Shown: in pieces, positions 5,666 through 9,985 of the stretch
Numbering within the stretch: position 1 is the stretch's first letter
How the letters are laid out: every line of letters begins with the position of its first letter
NCBI GenBank assembly: GCA_900556645.1
Contig: USPJ01000023.1
Span: 1-9,985 of the forward strand
Source: an uncultured Lachnospiraceae bacterium
GTDB taxonomy: Bacteria; Bacillota_A; Clostridia; Lachnospirales; Lachnospiraceae
DNA: 9,985 bases
Direction of reading: 5' to 3'
Position numbers and translations under genes: made by a program
The notes under the pieces: generated by a model
Told to the model about the DNA's origin: nothing
The model's input: only the letters and a program-made list of their open reading frames with translations
The model's database searches: none

Positions 5666-6881
5666 AATCCAAAGAGTTGATGTTGCCAAGGTAAAAAAGG
5701 GAACCGTGACGGCAACTTTAGAGACAAGCGGAATGGTGGACAGCGAAGATACACACAATTATGTGTCACCGGTAAATGCAAAGATTAATACGGTGTCTGT
5801 TCAAGTGGGTGATACCGTAAAAGCAGGAGACTATCTTTTAACTTACGATACGGAGTCCTTGGAAAAAAGTTATACAATCTCAGAATTAGAGTCCAAAGCG
5901 GAAGGTGCTACAAGAAAAAAATCGCTTGAATTGAGCGAAAAAGGAAAAGCACAGGTTGCTGAGGCAGAAAGTAAAATAAATGCCAGTCAGGCAAATATCG
6001 ATTCCTTAAACGGGCAGTTGGCAACACTTCAGTCACAGCTTGAAGCTGCAAGCGGGGAGAGTGCAGATGTGAGTGTCATTCAATCCTCTATATCAGAGGT
6101 TACAAAGCAATTAGAGGATGAACAGAGCAGACTTGAAGAAGCAAAAGCACAAAAAGAGAGTGCTTCCGCAAGTGTTCTGACAGATGCAGAAAGACAGGGG
6201 ATTGAGTATTCACAGGAAGCGGCAAAATTGACACTCTCTCAATCCGCCAATGCACTTAAGGATGCAAAGGCAGGAATTATCGCTGAATCAGATGGAATTG
6301 TTACTGCCGTTACGGTCAGTGCCGGCGGAATGGCAGAAGAGGGTACCAGCATGATTTCAGTTGCAAATACATCTTCCATGTGTGTGGATTTTCAGGTTTC
6401 AAAACACAATCTGAAAAATCTTGCAGTAGGACAGAGTGTAAAAATTGAGTGGATGGACAGTACATATGAAGGAGTGGTCAGCAGTATTAGCAGAACAGCA
6501 CAGGCTGCACAGAGCACAAATGAAAATGCAAAATCAACCACAACTATGACATCGGCAAAGGTACATATTAATAATCCGGATGATAAATTAATTATCGGAC
6601 TGGATGCAAAACTTACAATTGAGCTGGGAACAGCAGAAAACGTGTTGTATGTGCCGCTGGCAGCAGTCAATACAGATTCAAAAGGTGATTTTGTCTATGT
6701 TTTAAAAGATAATATAGTTGAGAAAAAATATGTAACCACAGGAATGTCATCCAAAAATGACATTGTTATTACAGAAGGATTGAAAAAGGGTGAGGAAGTA
6801 ATTACCACAATCGATTCAAATATTACGGATGGAATGTCGGCAGTGGCAAATTCATCTGATTCTGAGGATGAAAAAGAGTAG
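5562..6881 (+). CDS. HlyD/MacA-like membrane-fusion (adaptor) subunit of the ABC exporter
   Basis: The 439-aa protein begins with a basic MKKIKSKKK and one membrane helix (residues 10-27), with no lipobox cysteine, so it is a signal-anchored extracytoplasmic protein. Split biotinyl/lipoyl halves lie at ~66-100 (VSPVNAKINTVSVQVGDTVK) and ~237-272 (AGIIAESDGIVTAVTVSAGG). Between them is a long alpha-hairpin/coiled coil (~100-235, rich in Ala, Glu, Gln, Ser). A beta-barrel follows (~273-355) and a membrane-proximal domain (~360-428: LYVPLAAVNTDSKGDFVYVL, GLKKGEEVITTI). This is the MacA/YknX layout. Monoderms lack TolC, so the adaptor probably guides substrate near the permease or through the wall. 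Its start lies 104 bp inside the ATPase ORF, and only 11 bp separate it from the permease gene. The low-complexity acidic end (SSDSEDEKE) is ordinary. Confidence 0.9.
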   Translation: MKKIKSKKKIVIPVIVVAVIVLVAVIKMNTGKGDEIQRVDVAKVKKGTVTATLETSGMVDSEDTHNYVSPVNAKINTVSVQVGDTVKAGDYLLTYDTESLEKSYTISELESKAEGATRKKSLELSEKGKAQVAEAESKINASQANIDSLNGQLATLQSQLEAASGESADVSVIQSSISEVTKQLEDEQSRLEEAKAQKESASASVLTDAERQGIEYSQEAAKLTLSQSANALKDAKAGIIAESDGIVTAVTVSAGGMAEEGTSMISVANTSSMCVDFQVSKHNLKNLAVGQSVKIEWMDSTYEGVVSSISRTAQAAQSTNENAKSTTTMTSAKVHINNPDDKLIIGLDAKLTIELGTAENVLYVPLAAVNTDSKGDFVYVLKDNIVEKKYVTTGMSSKNDIVITEGLKKGEEVITTIDSNITDGMSAVANSSDSEDEKE

Positions 6882-6892
6882 AGGAGGCAGAT

Positions 6893-8125
6893 ATGTCACA
6901 ATTTTTAGAATATTTAAAGATGGCTGTTTCCAATATTAAGACAAACAAGATGAGATCCCTTTTGACGATGCTTGGCATCATTATCGGTATTTCATCCGTG
7001 TTGTTAATCGTATCCTTAGGGAATGGTGCAAAAAGTGTGATTACGGATGCCATGGCGGATATCGGTTCGGGGCAGATTGCAATTTACAGCTATGACGACA
7101 GTGCGACCTATGATATCACCAATGATGATATTGAGGCATTGTATGAGAAAGTAGATGGCATTCGTGCGATTTCAACCAGTTATTCGGCAGAGGGCAGCCT
7201 GTATACAAAAAAGGGAGAATTTAAAACCAACGTAATTGGTCAAATGCCTGATTATCAATATTTTTCCTCAACCGGATTGTTAAAGGGAAGATATTTTACG
7301 GAAAAAGAGTATTTGTCAGGTCAGCAGGTAGCAGTAATAGGAGAAAAAGATGCCTTGCGTATTTTCGGTTCCACAGATGTCTTAAATAAAGAGATTAGCA
7401 TGGATGTTATGGATATGGAATTGACATTCCGTATTATCGGAGTGGAAGAGGCGGAAAAGGAGACGCTGTTTACATTCACATATGAAGATTCTCCCATATA
7501 TCTTCAGGTGCCGTTGACAGTATTTTCACAGATATATGGAATGGAGGATACCACCTATTGGAATATCATGATACTGGCAGAAGAGGGAGCGGATACCTAT
7601 AAAATTGCATCCGAATCAACTGCATTATTAGAAAGACGTCATCAATGCAGCGAAGAAGGTATTTATCAAGTTGAAAATTTCAATGACTATATGAGCACTG
7701 TAAATAAGGTTATCAATGTGGTAACTGTCTTAGTATCACTTGTGGCAGCAATTTCGTTATTGGTGGGAGGAATCGGAGTTATGAATATTATGCTGGTTTC
7801 CGTAACGGAAAGAACCAGAGAAATCGGAATCCGCAAGGCATTGGGTGCAAAGACAAAATCCATTATGCTGCAGTTCCTCTCGGAATCAGCGATTATCACT
7901 TTGATTGGCGGTGCAATAGGCATTCTGTTGGGAGTGGGCGGAGCCTTTCTTGTGGCGGCAGTAGTGAGTACGGTAGAGCCGACTTTTGCCTTTACACCGA
8001 AAGTCGATCCGATTACCATCCTTGTGACAACATTGTTCTCGGTTGGCATCGGAATCTTCTTTGGAATTTATCCGGCGAAAAAAGCGGCGAAATTAAGCCC
8101 TATTGAAGCATTGAGAAGAAATTAA
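6893..8125 (+). CDS. MacB/FtsX-type ABC transporter permease
   Basis: The 410-aa permease has an N-terminal cytoplasmic helix (FLEYLKMAVSNIKTNKMRSL), TM1 (~22-42), and a large extracytoplasmic MacB-type domain (~43-270). Three more membrane helices follow at about 273-300, 330-358 and 373-394. Family signatures are GGIGVMNIMLVSVTERTREI (292-311), the following GIRKALGAK that contacts the ATPase, and the end YPAKKAAKLSPIEALR. This four-helix topology is that of MacB, LolCE and FtsX proteins, which use ATP to drive movement on the outer side of the membrane rather than a classical channel. AGGAGG (6882-6887) lies 5 bases before the ATG. It completes the exporter of ATPase, adaptor and permease. 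No clear terminator follows; the next gene is convergent, with 24 bp between stop codons. Substrate unknown. Confidence 0.93.
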   Translation: MSQFLEYLKMAVSNIKTNKMRSLLTMLGIIIGISSVLLIVSLGNGAKSVITDAMADIGSGQIAIYSYDDSATYDITNDDIEALYEKVDGIRAISTSYSAEGSLYTKKGEFKTNVIGQMPDYQYFSSTGLLKGRYFTEKEYLSGQQVAVIGEKDALRIFGSTDVLNKEISMDVMDMELTFRIIGVEEAEKETLFTFTYEDSPIYLQVPLTVFSQIYGMEDTTYWNIMILAEEGADTYKIASESTALLERRHQCSEEGIYQVENFNDYMSTVNKVINVVTVLVSLVAAISLLVGGIGVMNIMLVSVTERTREIGIRKALGAKTKSIMLQFLSESAIITLIGGAIGILLGVGGAFLVAAVVSTVEPTFAFTPKVDPITILVTTLFSVGIGIFFGIYPAKKAAKLSPIEALRRN

Positions 8126-8149
8126 AAAAACAAAAGAAAACAAATCTAT

Positions 8150-8950
8150 CTATATTTTATAGAATACCGCCTTTCGTTTTTGGAATACTGTATAATAGGA
8201 AAATCCTGCGTCATGTAATAACTGAGGAACTTTTTTGAAATCGTAAGCAATATGTTCCGGTTTATGGGCGTCGGAACCGAGAGTAAGGATTTCCCCTCCC
8301 AGTTCCCGGTAGCGTTTTAAAGCCGCTTCCGTGGGATGGGGATGTCCCAATCCGTATTTCAGACCGGCGGTATTCAGTTCAATTCCCTTTCCACGGGAAA
8401 TCAACTGGCGAAAAATTTCATCTATGACATCGGAATACTTCTTATAAGAATATTCTGTGTTTTTGTTTGGACCATAGCGAACCACATAGTCGATATGACC
8501 ATAGACGTCAAAATCATCAAAAACGGCCAGGTTTTCCAAAATAGACTCAAAATATTCCAAATAAGCTTCGTGTTCCGTTTTCCCTTCGTAATATTCGCCA
8601 TAGTAAGGATCAAAACCATGAACCACATGGGAGGAAGCGATGACAAAATCAAAGTCATACTGTGACAGAAAATTGCGGTTCCAATCTGCAATCTGAGGCT
8701 GAAGTCCCAACTCTACGCCGATATGGATGGGAAATCTGTCCTTGTAAGCAAACTGATATTTTTTCATGCATTCTGTATATTTTTCAATATCAAAGACAAA
8801 TAAATCCGGTTCATTAGGGTAGTCATAATCCATATGATCCGTAAAACAGATGCCGTCCAGACGGTTTGCAATCGCACTTTCAATCATAGCTTCTACGGGA
8901 GCGGTGCTGTCCCCGGAAAATTGTGTATGCATATGTGTATCCCAGAGCAT
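8150..8950 (-). CDS. hisJ: Histidinol-phosphatase, PHP family (HisJ/HisK type)
   Basis: A 266-aa PHP-domain phosphoesterase of the HisJ family, expected to remove phosphate from L-histidinol phosphate in histidine synthesis, in the cytoplasm. The metal-binding set is complete: D4-T-H6-M-H8, T37-D38-H39, G78-V-E80, S106-S-H108, G151-H152 and G225-S-D227-A-H229. The segment IELNTAGLKYGLGHPHPTEA is characteristic of the family. The length is usual (~260-275 aa). A perfect AAGGAGGT on the minus strand (8958-8965) is 7 bases before the ATG. It stands alone, with no other his genes nearby, and is divergent from gap. PHP proteins include broader phosphatases, so the substrate is inferred by family. 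No T-box leader is visible, since the predicted leader is only about 31 nt. Confidence 0.88.
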   Translation of the reverse strand: MLWDTHMHTQFSGDSTAPVEAMIESAIANRLDGICFTDHMDYDYPNEPDLFVFDIEKYTECMKKYQFAYKDRFPIHIGVELGLQPQIADWNRNFLSQYDFDFVIASSHVVHGFDPYYGEYYEGKTEHEAYLEYFESILENLAVFDDFDVYGHIDYVVRYGPNKNTEYSYKKYSDVIDEIFRQLISRGKGIELNTAGLKYGLGHPHPTEAALKRYRELGGEILTLGSDAHKPEHIAYDFKKVPQLLHDAGFSYYTVFQKRKAVFYKI

Positions 8951-8987
8951 GGGTGTAACCTCCTTGTGATAAGTTGAAATTTAATCT

Positions 8988-9016
8988 ATTGTATCACACA
9001 TTTTCGGAGAAAAAAA
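8988..9016 (-). promoter_or_regulatory. Candidate promoter of the histidinol-phosphatase gene
   Basis: On the minus strand an extended -10, TGATACAAT, occupies 8996 down to 8988. The -35 position (about 9016-9011) is a T run, a weak match. The expected start near 8981 gives a leader of roughly 31 nt. The extended TG compensates for the weak -35. Confidence 0.45.
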
Positions 9017-9064
9017 CTGTTCCAGTTGTATGAATCACATGAATTATTGTAATAGTTTCTACAA

Positions 9065-9090
9065 TTTGTCCCTTAAAAATCTTGGACAAA
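9065..9090. repeat. 7-bp inverted repeat in the hisJ-gap intergenic region
   Basis: TTTGTCC (9065-9071) and GGACAAA (9084-9090) are perfect reverse complements with a 12-bp AT-rich spacer. It lies 54-79 bp upstream of the gap -35 box and 72-97 bp upstream of the hisJ -10. No T tract follows on either strand, so an operator is a better guess than a terminator. Confidence 0.45.
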
Positions 9091-9110
9091 ATAAAATATC
9101 TGTAAAAAAA

Positions 9111-9128
9111 TAGTGAAAAGTTTAACAA
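9111..9128. promoter_or_regulatory. Upstream Rex-like operator candidate
   Basis: TAGTGAA-AAGT-TTAACAA fits the Rex palindrome TTGTTAA-N4-TTAACAA (TTGTGAA is an accepted half-site) with one mismatch counting the variant half. Its centre is 52 bp from the centre of the second Rex-like site at 9163-9180, about five helical turns. Confidence 0.5.
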
Positions 9129-9143
9129 ACCGTAGAAATGCAC

Positions 9144-9172
9144 TTGATATTTTTTGGAAAATTAGTTAAAAT
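9144..9172 (+). promoter_or_regulatory. Sigma-A promoter of gap
   Basis: TTGATA (9144-9149) and TAAAAT (9167-9172) with a 17-bp spacer. The start should be near 9179, giving a leader of about 61 nt. Confidence 0.72.
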
Positions 9173-9180
9173 GTTAACAG
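9163..9180. promoter_or_regulatory. Rex-like operator overlapping the gap -10 box
   Basis: TAGTTAA-AATG-TTAACAG matches TTGTTAA-N4-TTAACAA at 12 of 14 specified bases and covers the -10 box and start point. Rex is a repressor released from DNA when NADH is high relative to NAD+. It is known to control gap and fermentation genes in many Clostridia. Binding here is inferred from the match and position. Confidence 0.62.
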
Positions 9181-9198
9181 TTGAGCTTGTATGCTCAA
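9181..9198 (+). other. Hairpin at the 5' end of the gap leader RNA
   Basis: TTGAGC (9181-9186) and GCTCAA (9193-9198) pair perfectly around TTGTAT, about 2 nt from the predicted transcript start. No T tract follows, so it is not a terminator. A hairpin at the extreme 5' end commonly slows mRNA decay in Firmicutes, which would suit a highly expressed gene. Confidence 0.55.
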
Positions 9199-9239
9199 GA
9201 GTAAGAAAATTTATTCAAAATTTCTAGGAGGAATTACAA

Positions 9240-9985
9240 ATGGCAGTAAGAGTAGCAATCAATGGATTTGGCCGTATCGGTCGTCTTGCATTCAGACAGA
9301 TGTTTGGTGCAGAAGGATATGAAGTAGTAGCAATCAATGATTTAACAAGCCCTAAAATGTTAGCACACTTGTTAAAATATGATTCTTCTCAGGGTAAATA
9401 TGAGAAAGCTGATACTGTAAGTGCTGGAGAAGATTCTATTACAGTTGATGGAAAAGAAATCAAAATCTACGCTTTCCCAGATGCAAACAATTGCCCATGG
9501 GGAGAGTTAAAAGTTGACGTTGTATTAGAGTGCTCCGGATTCTACACATCCAAAGAGAAAGCTCAGGCACACATCAACGCTGGTGCTCGTAAAGTAGTTA
9601 TTTCCGCACCTGCAGGAAATGATCTTCCTACTATCGTATACAATACAAACCATGAGACATTAAAAGCTTCTGATACAATCATTTCAGCAGCTTCTTGTAC
9701 AACAAACTGCTTAGCACCAATGGCAGATGCATTAAACAAATATGCACCAATCCAGTCCGGTATCATGTGCACAATTCATGCTTACACAGGTGATCAGATG
9801 ACATTAGACGGACCACAGAGAAAAGGTGATTTAAGAAGATCTCGTGCAGCAGCAGTTAATATCGTTCCAAACAGCACAGGTGCTGCAAAAGCAATCGGAT
9901 TAGTTATCCCAGAGTTAAATGGAAAATTAATCGGTTCTGCACAGCGTGTTCCTACACCAACAGGTTCTACAACAATCTTAACAGC
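9240..9985 (+). CDS. gap: Glyceraldehyde-3-phosphate dehydrogenase, type I (3' partial)
   Basis: The first ~248 residues of glycolytic GAPDH, which oxidises glyceraldehyde-3-phosphate with NAD+ and phosphate; the full protein is usually ~335-340 aa, so roughly a quarter is outside the window. The N-terminal Rossmann motif is [12 protein letters not shown], with D34 in AIND (NAD+-binding acidic residue). The catalytic SCTTNC has its cysteine at residue 153. [30 protein letters not shown] and [12 protein letters not shown] are standard family segments. AGGAGG (9226-9231) lies 8 bases before the ATG. Leucine is almost always TTA (about 15 TTA, two CTT, one TTG, no CTG in the visible part). Upstream genes often use CTG and TTG; this is a sign of selection for high expression rather than of transfer. 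Promoter with two Rex-like sites upstream. The enzyme makes NADH, so Rex control would link its level to redox state. Confidence 0.97.
   Translation, partial: MAVRVAINGFGRIGRLAFRQMFGAEGYEVVAINDLTSPKMLAHLLKYDSSQGKYEKADTVSAGEDSITVDGKEIKIYAFPDANNCPWGELKVDVVLECSGFYTSKEKAQAHINAGARKVVISAPAGNDLPTIVYNTNHETLKASDTIISAASCTTNCLAPMADALNKYAPIQSGIMCTIHAYTGDQMTLDGPQRKGDLRRSRAAAVNIVPNSTGAAKAIGLVIPELNGKLIGSAQRVPTPTGSTTILT

Noticed and set aside
7687..8049. Minus-strand 120-aa ORF inside the permease gene
   Set aside because: It is an opposite-strand shadow of a clearly conserved FtsX-like domain with no start signal.
8126..8162. Possible bidirectional terminator between the exporter and hisJ
   Set aside because: Only a 5-bp AT stem (CTATA-TTT-TATAG) is present, next to A/T-rich DNA; too weak to call.
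8951..8987. T-box leader for the histidine gene
   Set aside because: The leader is about 31 nt, with no specifier loop or T-box motif.
9043..9065. Second copy of the exporter operator (ATTATTGTAATAG then TACAAT)
   Set aside because: The left half matches 12 of 13 bases, but the spacing between arms is 8 rather than 12 bp and the sequence is AT-rich, so chance is likely.

Overview
This window looks like a chromosomal segment of a low-to-moderate GC, monoderm anaerobe of the class Clostridia, most likely family Lachnospiraceae. That placement is inferred from AGGAGG-type ribosome binding sites, sigma-A-like promoters in AT-rich gaps, the character of the proteins (FapA/DUF342, PHP-type histidinol-phosphatase, type I GAPDH), and a gene order around valS and folC typical of Firmicutes. 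I see no phage, insertion sequence, CRISPR array, tRNA or rRNA.

Region 1 (1-1832): the 3' end of a valyl-tRNA synthetase gene (its C-terminal coiled-coil arm), then a monocistronic FapA/DUF342 gene with its own promoter candidate and a strong intrinsic terminator at 1802-1832. Region 2 (1771-4686): a compact operon of folC, a 47-residue acidic ORF too short for ordinary gene calling (3154-3297), and a membrane-anchored TPR/coiled-coil protein. The three genes are joined by an 8-bp overlap and a zero-base stop/start junction, and end at a strong terminator. The folC promoter candidate lies so close to the upstream terminator that its transcript would begin inside the hairpin.

Region 3 (4682-8125): a perfect 19-bp-arm inverted repeat followed by a GC-rich hairpin (possible dispersed repeat), then a dense control region. 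It holds tandem TTATGAAG repeats, a TTGACA-17-TATTGT promoter and a 12-bp-arm operator-like palindrome over the -10/start region. It precedes a three-gene MacAB/YknXYZ-type exporter: ATPase, membrane-fusion protein, FtsX-like permease. The ATPase gene runs 104 bp into the membrane-fusion gene in another frame.

Region 4 (8150-9985): a minus-strand PHP-family histidinol-phosphatase gene, convergent with the exporter, and a 289-bp divergent gap leading into a glycolytic GAPDH gene cut by the window end. The gap promoter (TTGATA-17-TAAAAT) is covered by a near-consensus Rex (NADH/NAD+ sensor) palindrome, with a second Rex-like palindrome 52 bp upstream. The leader RNA should start with a small stable hairpin. 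The gap gene is strongly biased to TTA leucine codons, unlike its CTG/TTG-rich neighbours, as expected for very high expression.

Most genes are recognisable housekeeping or transport genes. The least described items are the 47-aa ORF with its TPR membrane partner, the palindromic element at 4682-4751, and the layered control DNA before the exporter and gap. No clearly new multi-gene defence or biosynthetic system is visible.
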